DNA of 64,000 nucleotides from Sphingobium sp. C100 (GCF_000508185.1 NZ_AYOY01000198.1:1-64000); one strand, 5' to 3'; positions 27,289 to 36,488 are shown, counted from the stretch's first letter. A program made the numbers and translations. The notes: generated by a model not told the origin, from the letters alone.

Positions 27289-28557
27289 TCAGGCCGCGTC
27301 TTCTGCCCGTTTCTTGCTCTCGCTGAACACCCGGATCGGCTCCTTCGTGCCGGCGACGACATCCTTGTCCACCACCACTTCGCCGACACCTTCCATCGAC
27401 GGCAGGTCGAACATGGTGTCGAGCAGGATCGATTCGAGGATCGACCGCAGGCCGCGCGCGCCGGTTTTGCGTTCGATTGCCTTCTTTGCGATCGCCGTCA
27501 GGGCATCGTCCGTGAAGCTAAGCTCGACATTCTCCATGTCGAACAGCTTTTGATACTGCTTCACCAGGGCGTTTTTCGGTTCGACCAGGATCTTGACCAG
27601 CGCCGACACATCGAGGTCTTCCAGCGTGGCGATGACCGGCAGCCGGCCCACAAATTCAGGGATCAGACCGAATTTGAGCAGATCTTCCGGCTCCGACTGA
27701 CGCAGCAATTCGCCGGTCTTGCGCTCTTCGGGCGCGGCGACATGCGCGCCGAAACCGATCGACTTGGCTTCCAGACGATCGCCGATGATCTTTTCTAGGC
27801 CCGCAAAGGCGCCGCCGCAGATGAACAGGATGTTGGTCGTATCGACCTGAAGAAACTCCTGCTGCGGATGTTTGCGGCCGCCCTGGGGCGGAACGCTGGC
27901 GGTGGTGCCTTCCATCAGCTTGAGCAGCGCCTGCTGCACGCCTTCGCCCGACACGTCGCGGGTGATGGAGGGATTTTCCGCCTTGCGGCTGATCTTGTCG
28001 ATCTCGTCGATGTAGACGATGCCGCGCTGCGCCTTTTCGACATTATAGTCGGACGCCTGCAACAGTTTGAGGATGATGTTTTCCACATCCTCGCCGACAT
28101 AGCCGGCTTCGGTCAGCGTCGTCGCGTCCGCCATGGTGAAGGGCACGTCGAACGTCTTGGCCAGCGTCTGGGCCAGCAGCGTCTTGCCACAGCCGGTCGG
28201 GCCAACGAGCAGGATGTTGGACTTGGCCAGTTCCACCTCGCCCGGCTTCGAACCGTGATTGAGGCGCTTGTAATGATTATGGACCGCCACCGACAGCACG
28301 CGCTTGGCGCGGTTCTGGCCGATCACATAATCGTCGAGCACATCGCAGATTTCCTGCGGGGTGGGCACGCCGCCATCTTTCCGGCCGACGAGACCGCCCT
28401 TGGTCTCCTCCCGGATGATGTCGTTGCACAGTTCCACGCATTCGTCGCAGATGAACACGGTCGGTCCCGCGATCAGCTTCCGCACCTCATGCTGCGACTT
28501 GCCGCAGAAGGAGCAGTAGAGCGTGCTTTTCGAATCCGAACCGGTAAGCTTAGTCAT
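27289..28557 (-). CDS. clpX: ATP-dependent Clp protease ATP-binding subunit ClpX
   Basis: This 422-aa AAA+ unfoldase delivers substrates to ClpP. An N-terminal C4 zinc-binding domain (CSFCGKSQ and CDECVELC) is followed by Walker A GPTGCGKT, the pore loop GYVGEDVEN, Walker B IDEIDKI, and the RKH-type loop and sensor region [11 protein letters not shown]. Length and motifs are complete. It lies 140 bp downstream of clpP on the same strand and is followed by a terminator. Confidence 0.98.
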   Translation of the reverse strand: MTKLTGSDSKSTLYCSFCGKSQHEVRKLIAGPTVFICDECVELCNDIIREETKGGLVGRKDGGVPTPQEICDVLDDYVIGQNRAKRVLSVAVHNHYKRLNHGSKPGEVELAKSNILLVGPTGCGKTLLAQTLAKTFDVPFTMADATTLTEAGYVGEDVENIILKLLQASDYNVEKAQRGIVYIDEIDKISRKAENPSITRDVSGEGVQQALLKLMEGTTASVPPQGGRKHPQQEFLQVDTTNILFICGGAFAGLEKIIGDRLEAKSIGFGAHVAAPEERKTGELLRQSEPEDLLKFGLIPEFVGRLPVIATLEDLDVSALVKILVEPKNALVKQYQKLFDMENVELSFTDDALTAIAKKAIERKTGARGLRSILESILLDTMFDLPSMEGVGEVVVDKDVVAGTKEPIRVFSESKKRAEDAA

Positions 28558-28697
28558 TCGCCATTCTCTCTTCCCTCCCGGCTGGCAGTCACCAGAGCTG
28601 CGTCCGGCGAGGGATTTTCTGGTCCAAAGGCCATCCTAGCCCGCCGCGCGCCCTTTTCACAAGAGGTGAAAGTGACGCAGCGGCGTAAAGATAGGCT

Positions 28698-29330
28698 TTA
28701 TCCCTCGGTTGTTTCCGCCATCGGGCGGCGATCAAAGACTTCGTCGACCAGGCCGAAGGTCTTGGCCTCGTCCGCTTCGAGGAAGGTGTCGCGGTCCATC
28801 GCCCGCTCCACAGCTTCCAGCGTCTGGCCGGTATATTGAACATAAAGATCGTTCAGGCGACGACGGATGCGCAGGATTTCCTTGGCCTGGATTTCGATGT
28901 CGGACGCCATGCCCTGCGCCCCGCCCGAAGGCTGATGCACCATGATGCGCGCGTTCGACAGGGCGATGCGCTTGCCCGGTTCGCCCGCGGCGAGCAGGAA
29001 GCTGCCCATCGACGCGGCCTGGCCGATGCACACGGTGCCGACCTGGGGACGAATATATTTCATCGTGTCATGGATCGCCATGCCGGACGTCACGACGCCA
29101 CCGGGCGAGTTGATATACATCCAGATGTCCTTTTTCGGATTTTCCGATTCCAGGAACAGGAGCTGGGCGACGATCAGCGACGCCATATGGTCTTCGACCT
29201 GACCGGTGATGAAGATGATCCGCTCGCGCAGCAGCCGCGAATAGATGTCGAAGCTGCGTTCGCCGCGGTTCGACTGTTCGATGACGATAGGGACCAACGC
29301 GGCCATGGGATCGGACATGATATCGGTCAT
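28698..29330 (-). CDS. clpP: ATP-dependent Clp protease proteolytic subunit
   Basis: This 210-aa serine protease forms the tetradecameric barrel of ClpXP/ClpAP. Catalytic Ser is in [14 protein letters not shown], His in IMVHQPSGG, and Asp follows the [13 protein letters not shown] region. ATG 29330 ([14 protein letters not shown]) is chosen; a longer frame adds 17 residues with no family match. It is upstream of clpX and downstream of a GT2 gene and tig. Confidence 0.97.
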   Translation of the reverse strand: MTDIMSDPMAALVPIVIEQSNRGERSFDIYSRLLRERIIFITGQVEDHMASLIVAQLLFLESENPKKDIWMYINSPGGVVTSGMAIHDTMKYIRPQVGTVCIGQAASMGSFLLAAGEPGKRIALSNARIMVHQPSGGAQGMASDIEIQAKEILRIRRRLNDLYVQYTGQTLEAVERAMDRDTFLEADEAKTFGLVDEVFDRRPMAETTEG

Positions 29331-29422
29331 TGTGCTCTTTTCCGGGTAGTTGCTTTTTGCCCAGCCCCTACATCGGCACAAATGGCGGATGGTTCAAGGG
29401 GCTTGGACCAGGGAGGGTCCGA

Positions 29423-30454
29423 TCAGTCGCGGCGCGCGAAATCGGCGGGTGCGCGAAAGGCAAGATAGGCAAGCCGCCGCACTTCGCGCCGGCCGCGCAC
29501 CACGGTGTCGAGGATGAGACCGCACATCGCGGACAAGGTGGCGAGGATCATCAGCCCCGTCACCAGAATCGCCGTGGGAAAGCGCGGCACGAGGCCGGTA
29601 TGCATATAGGTGACGATCAGCGGCGCGGCAAGCACCAGCCCCAGCAGCGCCAGCGCGGCGGCGATCAGACCGAAGAAGAGGACGGGCCGTTCGATGCGAT
29701 AGAGGGTGATGATGGTGCGCAGGATGCGAAAGCCGTCACGATAGGTGCTGAGCTTGCTGACCGATCCCTCCGGCCGCGCGCCATAGGCGGTAACGACCTC
29801 CGCCACCGGCATGGCGAGTTCCAGCGCGTGCACGCTGATTTCGGTCTCGATCTCGAAACCGGCCGAAAGGACCGGGAAGCTTTTTACGAAGCGGCGCGAA
29901 AAAACGCGATAGCCCGACAATATGTCGGTGAAGCTGCGGCCGAAAAGCTGCTTGAGCAACGTCGTCAGCGCCCAGTTGCCGAAGCGATGGCCGCGCCGAT
30001 AGGCGGCCTCCACCGCGTCACGGCGACAACCGACGACCATGTCCAGATTATCCGCCAGCATCGCGCCGATCATGGCGGGCGCGGCCGCGGCCTCATAGGT
30101 GGCGTCGCCGTCCGCCATCACATAGATGTCGGCGTCGATGTCAGCGAACATGCGCCGCACGACATGGCCCTTGCCCTGCTGGCTCACGCGGCGGACGATC
30201 GCGCCCGCGCCGGCCGCCAGGTCGCGGCTGGCGTCAATGCTGTTATTGTCGAACACGTAGATGTCGGCGGCAGGCAGCACCCGGCGAAAATCCTCCACCG
30301 TCTGCACGATCGCTTCCGCCTCATTATAACAGGGCAGGATCACCGCCACGCGCGGCGTTGCCATGGCAGGCCCATTCTCCACGCTTTCGCCCATCACTGG
30401 CGGAAATTCCTTCATCGTCGCGCTAAGCCCCTGCCCAATCCGTCGTGCCGACAT
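29423..30454 (-). CDS. Family 2 glycosyltransferase with C-terminal membrane helices
   Basis: This 343-aa GT-A protein of the DPM1/ArnC-like GT2 group has VAVILPCYNEAEAI at the start of the domain, MADGDATYE carrying the DxD-type motif, then two TM helices (about 245-270 and 280-310). It probably transfers a sugar from a nucleotide donor to a polyprenyl phosphate at the inner membrane. The true start may be one of several downstream ATGs (30394 region or 30364), which would remove a non-conserved leader. It is inserted between tig and clpP on the same strand. Confidence 0.88.
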   Translation of the reverse strand: MSARRIGQGLSATMKEFPPVMGESVENGPAMATPRVAVILPCYNEAEAIVQTVEDFRRVLPAADIYVFDNNSIDASRDLAAGAGAIVRRVSQQGKGHVVRRMFADIDADIYVMADGDATYEAAAAPAMIGAMLADNLDMVVGCRRDAVEAAYRRGHRFGNWALTTLLKQLFGRSFTDILSGYRVFSRRFVKSFPVLSAGFEIETEISVHALELAMPVAEVVTAYGARPEGSVSKLSTYRDGFRILRTIITLYRIERPVLFFGLIAAALALLGLVLAAPLIVTYMHTGLVPRFPTAILVTGLMILATLSAMCGLILDTVVRGRREVRRLAYLAFRAPADFARRD

Positions 30455-30503
30455 GGCGCATCATGATTAAGATTTCATCTGCCATGCCGCCGGCGCAATG
30501 AAA

Positions 30504-30535
30504 AGCGCCCGTGCTTCGGAAGGAAGCCGGGCGCT
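30504..30535 (-). terminator. Terminator after tig
   Basis: AGCGCCCG (30504-30511) pairs with CGGGCGCT (30528-30535), with an inner GCTTC/GGAAGC-type stem and a short GGAA-type loop. On the minus strand it is followed by TTTTCATT. It separates tig from the GT2 gene. Confidence 0.85.
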
Positions 30536-30557
30536 GTTCATATCGATTCAGGCGATC

Positions 30558-32192
30558 TTATTCGGCCTTGGCAGCGGCCTTTTTGGGAGCGGCCTTCTTC
30601 TTCGGCTTGTCATCGGCGGCAGCGTCGTCAGCGGCTGCATCTTCGACTACAGCCTCGTCCTTCTTGGCCGCAGCCTTCTTGGCGGCAGGCTTCTTGGCGG
30701 CAGGCGCTTCCTCCGCCGCAGGAGCGGCTTCCGCATCCCCCGCCGCGTCGGCCGGCTCCGCCTTCTTCTTGGGCGCCGCCTTCTTGGCCTTGGGCTTGTC
30801 GTCATGATCATGGTCATGGTCATGACCGCAATCGGGGCCGTGGACATGCGGCTTCAGGTCGCCATCTTCCGCCTCGATTGCGGCTTCCAGTTCCTCGCGC
30901 GTCACGGCGCGGCCGGTGACTTCCGCCTTTTCGAACAGGAAGTCGACGACCTTGTCCTCATACAGGGGCGCACGCAGCTGGGCGGCGGCCATCGGATCCT
31001 GGCGGACATATTGCACGAACCGCTCGCGATCCTGCGGGCTATATTGCTGCGCGGCCTGCATGACCAAGCGGTTCATTTCCTGGTCGGAAACGGTCACGCC
31101 ATTGGCCTGGCCGATTTCGGACAGCAGCAGGCCCAGACGAACGCGACGCACCGCGATGGCGCGATAATCGTCCTTTTCAGATTCCATTTCCTTGAGAGCC
31201 GCTTCGGGATCTTCCTCATGGCTCGCTTCATGCTGGAGCTGCGCCCAGATCTGGTCGAACTCGGCCTCCACCATGCTGGGCGGCACGTCGAAATCATGCG
31301 CGGCGGCGAGCTGATCGAGCAGCTTGCGCTTCATATGGGTGCGGGTCAGGCCATTATGTTCCTGCTCGATCTGCCCCTTGAGCAGTTCGTTCAGCTTGTC
31401 CAGCCCTTCCAGGCCCAGCGACTTGGCGAATTCATCGTCCAGCTTGGGCTTGTCGGCGTCCAGCACCGACTTGACGGTCACGTCGAAGGTCGCTGCCTTG
31501 CCGGCCAGATGCTCGGCGCCATAATCTTCGGGGAAAGTGACCTCGATGGTCTTATCCTCACCCTTTTTGACGCCGGTCAGTTGATCTTCGAAACCAGGGA
31601 TGAACTGGCCCGAGCCAAGCGTGAGACGGATGTCCTGCGCCGCACCGCCCTCAAATTCCTCACCATCGACCTTGCCGACGAAATCCACGACCAGCGTGTC
31701 GCCTTCGGCAGCGGCGTGATCGTCCGCATGTTCCGCCAGCGCACCCTGCTGGGAGGCGATGCGGCCGGCGGACTCGGCCACCTGCGCGTCGCTGACCTCG
31801 ACAGTGAGGCGTTCCAGCTTCAGACCCTCGATGCTGGGCGCCGCGATTTCCGGCAGCACTTCCAGTTCGACCTTCACTTCGGCGTCCTGGCCGAATTCAA
31901 AGCCTTCATCCAGTTCGACCGACGGCTGCATCGCGGGACGCAGCTTCTGGTCGGCGATCAGCTTCTGAACGCCTTCCTGGATCGAATTATTGAGCGCGTC
32001 GCGCTGCAATGATTCCCCGTGCATCTTCTTGACGAGGTTGGCAGGCACCTTGCCGGGGCGGAAGCCGGGCATCCGCACCTGCGGAGCGATCGTCATCACT
32101 TCCTTCTCGACGCGCGCGTCGATATCCTTCGAAGTGATGGTCAGGGTATAGGCGCGCTTCAGGCCCTCGTTCAACGTCTCGACAGTCTGCAT
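30558..32192 (-). CDS. tig: Trigger factor with His-rich and Lys/Ala-rich tail
   Basis: This ribosome-associated chaperone and peptidyl-prolyl isomerase is 544 aa. The ribosome-binding domain has the signature MPGFRPGKVPANLVKK; the FKBP-like PPIase domain (about 155-240) includes VVDFVGKVDGEEFEGG and FIPGFEDQLTG; the helical chaperone domain runs to about 445. The family is usually 430-450 aa. Here the last 96 residues form an extension: a His/Asp cluster (HVHGPDCGHDHDHDHDD), then Lys/Ala/Pro/Glu-rich low complexity. The ATG at 32192 lies four codons into the open frame. Confidence 0.96.
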   Translation of the reverse strand: MQTVETLNEGLKRAYTLTITSKDIDARVEKEVMTIAPQVRMPGFRPGKVPANLVKKMHGESLQRDALNNSIQEGVQKLIADQKLRPAMQPSVELDEGFEFGQDAEVKVELEVLPEIAAPSIEGLKLERLTVEVSDAQVAESAGRIASQQGALAEHADDHAAAEGDTLVVDFVGKVDGEEFEGGAAQDIRLTLGSGQFIPGFEDQLTGVKKGEDKTIEVTFPEDYGAEHLAGKAATFDVTVKSVLDADKPKLDDEFAKSLGLEGLDKLNELLKGQIEQEHNGLTRTHMKRKLLDQLAAAHDFDVPPSMVEAEFDQIWAQLQHEASHEEDPEAALKEMESEKDDYRAIAVRRVRLGLLLSEIGQANGVTVSDQEMNRLVMQAAQQYSPQDRERFVQYVRQDPMAAAQLRAPLYEDKVVDFLFEKAEVTGRAVTREELEAAIEAEDGDLKPHVHGPDCGHDHDHDHDDKPKAKKAAPKKKAEPADAAGDAEAAPAAEEAPAAKKPAAKKAAAKKDEAVVEDAAADDAAADDKPKKKAAPKKAAAKAE

Positions 32193-32260
32193 CTCTTCTC
32201 TCAAACGCTTTCTTCAGCTGAATTGCGGTGGCGCCTGCGATGGGCCTGGGCCTGGCGCAC

Positions 32261-32345
32261 TGGTGCGGGCGAAGGGACTCGAACCCCCACATCTTGCGAT
32301 ACCAGAACCTAAATCTGGCGCGTCTACCAGTTTCGCCACGCCCGC
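32261..32345 (-). tRNA. tRNA-Leu (anticodon UAG)
   Basis: This is an 85-nt cloverleaf including encoded CCA. Acceptor stem GCGGGCG/CGCCCGC, anticodon arm CCAGA-TTTAGGT-TCTGG giving UAG, class-II variable arm, and T-arm with GGTTCGAGTCC. It lies 68 bp upstream of tig on the same strand, so a common transcript is possible. Confidence 0.95.
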
Positions 32346-32468
32346 ATCGGTCGCCGGTCGGCGCGGCATAGAGAAAAGCGCGGGCAGAGGCAAGGGATAG
32401 TCGGTTCGGTCGAGGAACCACGCCACGCCACCATGCGTAACGCCCCTATAGCATGAAAGGAAAGCCTC

Positions 32469-32666
32469 ATGGCCACCCGTCCCGCCACCGCACCCGACGG
32501 CGTCCCCCCGCCCGACCGGATCGATCCGCAATCGCCCGACGAAACCCCCGTTCCGTCGATCCCGCAGGAAGCGCCGATGCGGCAGCCCGACGAGATCAGC
32601 CCCGTCGGCCCGGACTATGACCAGCCAGACCGGGCGCCCGAAGAATTGCCGCCGCCGCCCGACTGA
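32469..32666 (+). CDS. Small proline-rich acidic protein
   Basis: This 65-aa protein is dominated by Pro, Asp and Glu and has no hydrophobic segment, so it is predicted soluble and disordered. AAGGAAAG sits just before the ATG, which supports it as a real gene. No homology is recognised from the sequence. It stands alone between tRNA-Leu and the ECF sigma gene. Confidence 0.6.
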   Translation: MATRPATAPDGVPPPDRIDPQSPDETPVPSIPQEAPMRQPDEISPVGPDYDQPDRAPEELPPPPD

Positions 32667-32856
32667 GTGGCAAGCCGCGACAGAAACTGTGCGCGGGAAG
32701 CCACATATCCATAATTTATTTTCCCGTGATGGAGGATTTACGGTCGATCCTTAAAATTTGGCCCCGCTTCGACTGGACAGCCCCCTGCATCCATGATTGA
32801 ACTATGACAGATAAAAGAAATCGGGAGAGGCGCGGCTGACAAAATAGGGGGTCAAC

Positions 32857-33462
32857 GTGCAAAGGGTTCGCGCCAAATTAGAATGGTTCAAGACTGTCAT
32901 CCTGCCGCAGGAAGCCGCGCTTCGCGGCCGGCTCCGCAGGATATTGCCATCCACCCATGAACTGGACGATATGGTCGCGGAAGTCATGACGCGCGCCTAT
33001 GCGACCGAAAATTGGGAAAATGTCACCACCGGTCGGGCCTATCTCTTCACCATAGCCCGCAACCTGGTGATCGACACCGCCCGCCGCAACAAGGTGGTGA
33101 GCTTCGAGACCATCGCCGATCTGGAATTGCTGGGCGGCGAGAATAATATCGAAGCGCAATTGCACGCGCGCGAGGCGCTGCGCCAGGTTGAGACGATCGT
33201 CGAGTCGCTGCCGCCGCAATGCCGCCGCGTGTTCATCCTTCGCCGCATCCACGAAAAATCGATGCTGGAAATAGCGGAGGAGATGTCCCTGTCCGTTTCT
33301 ACAGTTGAAAAACATCTGGCCAAAGCGATCGCAATAGTTATGCGGGCCTGGGCGGAACGTGAGGAAACGGACTTCGAACGTGCGGGCGTCGGGACCAACT
33401 TCAAGCTGCGGGAACAGGGACGCGATCGAGGCGGAAGCCGCGCGCCTGCTGGCCAGGCTTAA
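32857..33462 (+). CDS. ECF-family RNA polymerase sigma factor (FecI-like)
   Basis: This 201-aa sigma factor starts at a GTG with AGGGGG about 6 nt upstream. Region 2 is visible in LDDMVAEVMTRAYA...TTGRAYLFTIARNLVIDTARR and region 4 in LPPQCRRVFILRRIHEKSMLEIAEEMSLSVSTVEKHL. The pair with an overlapping FecR gene indicates surface-signalling or anti-sigma control. There is no TonB receptor gene beside it, unlike classical fec loci. Confidence 0.92.
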   Translation: MQRVRAKLEWFKTVILPQEAALRGRLRRILPSTHELDDMVAEVMTRAYATENWENVTTGRAYLFTIARNLVIDTARRNKVVSFETIADLELLGGENNIEAQLHAREALRQVETIVESLPPQCRRVFILRRIHEKSMLEIAEEMSLSVSTVEKHLAKAIAIVMRAWAEREETDFERAGVGTNFKLREQGRDRGGSRAPAGQA

Positions 33463-34399
33463 CGCCGAACCGACGGCCGAGGACGAAGCGGAAATCTGCG
33501 CCTGGATCGAAGCCGATCCGCGCCATGCCGTCGCCTTCGCCCGCGCCGAAGCCGCTTGGGAGGCCGCCGAGCGATTGAAAAGCGCCGCAGCCGACGTAAC
33601 GCTGCCACCGCTTCAACAGATTATCAGCGAGGAACAGCAGCGCCGCCTGTCCCGCAACATCATGGCCGCCGCCGCAGTCGCCGTGCTGCTGTTCATTGTC
33701 GCGGCCATCGTGACGGTCCGCACCTTCAGCGGCGTCGAACGCTATGAGACCGGGATCGGCCAGATGCGCGACATCGCGCTGGAAGACGGTTCGGCCCTGC
33801 ACCTCAACAGCGACAGCGAAGTCGAAGCCCGCTTCACCAGCAATGGCCGCAAGGTCCGTATCCTCAAGGGTGAGGCGTCCTTCGAAATCAACCATGATCC
33901 AGAGCGCCCATTTGACGTGGAAGCGCGCGCCGCGCTGATCCGCGCGGTCGGCACCGCCTTCAACGTGCGGCTGCGCCCGTCCCTGGTCGAACTGACCGTC
34001 ACCCACGGGTCCGTCACCGTCCATTCCGGCAACAGCCTGCAACAGCAGGTCAGCGCCGGCAGCGGCGCGGTGATCCAGCCGCGCAGCATCGCCCTTACCC
34101 GCCTCGGTCCCAAGCTGATCGAACAGCGGACCGCCTGGCGCGAGCAAATGGTGGAGCTGGACGGCGAGACGATCGAGCAGGCAACGGGCGAATTCAACCG
34201 CTACCGCAAGGCGCCGATCCTGATCGGCGATACGCGGGTGTCGGCGCTGCGCATCGGCGGCCGGTTCCGCACTACTGACAGCCGGGAGTTCCTGTCCGCC
34301 CTGCAACTCAGCCTGCCGGTGCGCGTGGTCAGGGGAGAGGACGGGTCGGTGATGCTGCTCTATCGCGACGCCGGGCCGGCCGAGTCCGACACCGACTGA
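33359..34399 (+). CDS. FecR-family anti-sigma/sigma regulator
   Basis: This protein of up to 346 aa begins at GTG 33359, or more probably at GTG 33380, and overlaps the sigma gene by 83-104 bp. The cytoplasmic DUF4880-like domain (EAEAARLLARLNAEPTAEDEAEICAWIEADPRHAVAFA) is followed by one TM helix (about 100-122) and the periplasmic FecR domain (YETGIGQMRDIALEDGSALHLNSDS, VRAVGTAFNVR). It inserts in the inner membrane and holds or activates the sigma factor. Confidence 0.9.
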   Translation: MRKRTSNVRASGPTSSCGNRDAIEAEAARLLARLNAEPTAEDEAEICAWIEADPRHAVAFARAEAAWEAAERLKSAAADVTLPPLQQIISEEQQRRLSRNIMAAAAVAVLLFIVAAIVTVRTFSGVERYETGIGQMRDIALEDGSALHLNSDSEVEARFTSNGRKVRILKGEASFEINHDPERPFDVEARAALIRAVGTAFNVRLRPSLVELTVTHGSVTVHSGNSLQQQVSAGSGAVIQPRSIALTRLGPKLIEQRTAWREQMVELDGETIEQATGEFNRYRKAPILIGDTRVSALRIGGRFRTTDSREFLSALQLSLPVRVVRGEDGSVMLLYRDAGPAESDTD

Positions 34400-35098
34400 T
34401 CAGCCGAGCAAGTCCTGCACCAATGCAGGCACGAGCAGGCTCGCCGGACCCAGCCGGCTCTCATCGAAATAGACGCTGCCCGCAGAAGGCTCCAGATTAA
34501 GCTCCAGCGTCCGGGCGCCATAATGGCGCGCGCTCTGGACGAAGCCAGCCGCCGGGTAGACCGCGCCCGACGTGCCGACCGACACGAACAGGTCGGCTTG
34601 CTGCAACGCGGCTTCGATCCGATCCATATGATAGGGCATTTCACCGAAGAAGACGATGTCCGGCCGTAGAGCGGGGCGCGCACAGCCATCGCAGACCGAA
34701 GCGGGAGGCAGCGGATCGGACCAGGCCACCGCCTTGCCGCACGCCGCGCACAACGCCGATTTCAGTTCGCCATGCATATGGATCAGCCGGGTCGCGCCGG
34801 CCCGCTCGTGCAGATCATCGACATTCTGGGTGACGATCAGCAGGTCGCCGCCCCAGGCCCGGTCGAGCGCGGCCAGCGCCTGATGCGCGGCATTGGGCGC
34901 CACCGCGCCAAGCGTGGCACGGCGTTCATCGTAGAAACGATGGACGAGCACGGGATCGCGCGCCAACGCCTCGGGCGTGCAGACATCCTCCACCCGATGC
35001 CCTTCCCACAATCCGTCCGGGCCGCGAAAAGTGGCAAGGCCGCTTTCCGCCGAAATCCCCGCGCCGGTGAGAATCACGATATTGTCAATGTCGGTCAT
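34400..35098 (-). CDS. cobB: Sirtuin-type NAD-dependent protein deacylase
   Basis: This 232-aa sirtuin removes acyl groups from lysines using NAD+. Motifs are GAGISAESGLATFRG, QNVDDLHERAG and HMHGEL (catalytic His), and two zinc-binding Cys pairs (CAAC, CDGC). FYDERR supplies the YxxR pattern of class III sirtuins, which prefer succinyl or malonyl lysine, so it may be a desuccinylase as well as deacetylase. It converges with fecR with directly adjacent stops. Confidence 0.93.
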   Translation of the reverse strand: MTDIDNIVILTGAGISAESGLATFRGPDGLWEGHRVEDVCTPEALARDPVLVHRFYDERRATLGAVAPNAAHQALAALDRAWGGDLLIVTQNVDDLHERAGATRLIHMHGELKSALCAACGKAVAWSDPLPPASVCDGCARPALRPDIVFFGEMPYHMDRIEAALQQADLFVSVGTSGAVYPAAGFVQSARHYGARTLELNLEPSAGSVYFDESRLGPASLLVPALVQDLLG

Positions 35099-35148
35099 GG
35101 CGTCGTTCTAGCGCCTGTTCGCGGGCGTGCGAACCACCTGCCGACCGA

Positions 35149-35463
35149 TCAGGAAACCCGCTTCGGCTTCCCGTCGATCAACACCGCCTGTTGCCATCGG
35201 CCGGGCGCTTTGTCGGTGCGGTGGATACAGCCCGCCCAGCAGCAGGGCCGCTTCTTGCCTTCGCGCAGTTCATCCAGGGTTCGCACGATGCGGCGCGCGC
35301 GGGTCGCGGGCTGTTTGGCGTCCTCAACCCAGCAGATGAATTCGTTCCGGCCGAGCGGCGTCAGGCTTTCCCACAGATCAAGGGTTGTGGGGTTCGATCG
35401 TATCGCGGCCTGCAAGTCGTCCGCAGCGTCATGGACCGTTCCATGGAGAAAATCGTCGGGCAT
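35149..35463 (-). CDS. YdeI/OmpD-associated family protein
   Basis: This 104-aa protein has the bacteriocin-protection YdeI/OmpD-associated signature: a basic core with ESLTPLGRNEFICWVEDAKQ and TRARRIVRTLDELREGKK, and a short Cys-containing tail. ATG 35463 has GGAG 8 nt upstream and is preferred over an ATG nine codons earlier. The biochemical role is unknown. It follows the sirtuin on the same strand. Confidence 0.8.
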   Translation of the reverse strand: MPDDFLHGTVHDAADDLQAAIRSNPTTLDLWESLTPLGRNEFICWVEDAKQPATRARRIVRTLDELREGKKRPCCWAGCIHRTDKAPGRWQQAVLIDGKPKRVS

Positions 35464-35543
35464 GATGCACTCCGCCTTGTCCAGCCGCATGTTAGACGGA
35501 TGCGCAGAGGCCGGTCAAAAATGGGGGGCAGTCTCCGGCCGAT

Positions 35544-36197
35544 CTATCCGCCCAGCTTTCGTGCGCGCTCGCGCCAGCTTTCCGCCAGTACGCCTATCCC
35601 CGCCAACGCCCGCACCGCCTCCGGTTCGCGCTTGTGCCCGCCGCCGATGAGCAGGCGGAACACCCGTTCGATGGGCCAGCCGGGCAAGGGCCGATCCAGC
35701 AGATCCATCCGCGTGCCGGCCTGCGCTTCCCCTTCGCGGATGACGCGGAAGTAGATGCCGCAGCGCCCCGTCTTGACGATGGTCGCCATGACATCGCGCG
35801 CGCCGAAACGATGGTCGAGCTTCCAGCAGGGCTGGCGCCCGTGGCTGACCTCAACGATCGCGCTGCCCAGCGAAAAGCGGTCGCCCAGGCACAGTTCCAC
35901 CTCGGTCATCCCGCGCGACGCGATATTTTCGCCAAAGGCGCCGGGCGCGTCGAGCAGAGGATGCCCCGGCTTGCGTTCCCGCCACCAGTCATAATGATCC
36001 TGGGGATAGAGGTGGATGGCCTTGTCCCAGCCGCCATGATGGATCGGGTCCGCCACCGCGTCGCCCGTGAAACCATCCCATCCGATCCGCACAGGCCCCG
36101 CCACAGGCATCTTGGCGATGGCGCTATAATCATCGCCGCGGAACGGCACGGGGGTGCCGATGAGCAGCGCGTCGATGGTCATATGGGGCATGGTCAT
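35544..36197 (-). CDS. MOSC domain-containing protein
   Basis: This 217-aa protein of the YiiM-like MOSC family binds a molybdenum-type cofactor or a reactive sulfur group. The family DPIHHGGWDKAIHLY and GENIASRGM segments are present, and the conserved MOSC Cys lies in SHGRQPCWKLDHRFG. YiiM-type proteins reduce N-hydroxylated compounds, so this may do likewise. ATG 36182 is an alternative start. Confidence 0.9.
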   Translation of the reverse strand: MTMPHMTIDALLIGTPVPFRGDDYSAIAKMPVAGPVRIGWDGFTGDAVADPIHHGGWDKAIHLYPQDHYDWWRERKPGHPLLDAPGAFGENIASRGMTEVELCLGDRFSLGSAIVEVSHGRQPCWKLDHRFGARDVMATIVKTGRCGIYFRVIREGEAQAGTRMDLLDRPLPGWPIERVFRLLIGGGHKREPEAVRALAGIGVLAESWRERARKLGG

Positions 36198-36269
36198 GAC
36201 ACCGCCATGCCATGGTCGCAGGCCGGATGCGATGGCCGATCGGCGCCAAATGGCCGTCCAGCCGTGCGG

Positions 36270-36488
36270 TCAGCCCGCGCTCAGTTCCGATCGCAGTTTC
36301 AGCACCTCGCCGCCATCATCCATCTGGATGAGATAGGCAGGGTTGTCCGGTGTGCCGTTGCGGCGGATGCATGATCCTTCGATCGTCCGTTCGACATGAC
36401 GATCAAACCGTTCGGCGATCCGACCCCGGCCGACGCCCTGCCCCCAATTCCACTTGACCCGCTTTCCCTTACGGAAGCTATCGGTCAT
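36270..36488 (-). CDS. DUF2945 / hypervirulence-associated TUDOR domain protein
   Basis: This 72-aa protein has the DUF2945 pattern FRKGKRVKWNWGQGVGRGRI and later NPAYLIQMDDGGEVLKLRSEL. It is a small SH3/Tudor-like beta domain that probably binds another macromolecule. ATG 36488 follows AGAGGA; a longer frame adds 24 residues with no match. The role is unknown. Confidence 0.85.
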   Translation of the reverse strand: MTDSFRKGKRVKWNWGQGVGRGRIAERFDRHVERTIEGSCIRRNGTPDNPAYLIQMDDGGEVLKLRSELSAG

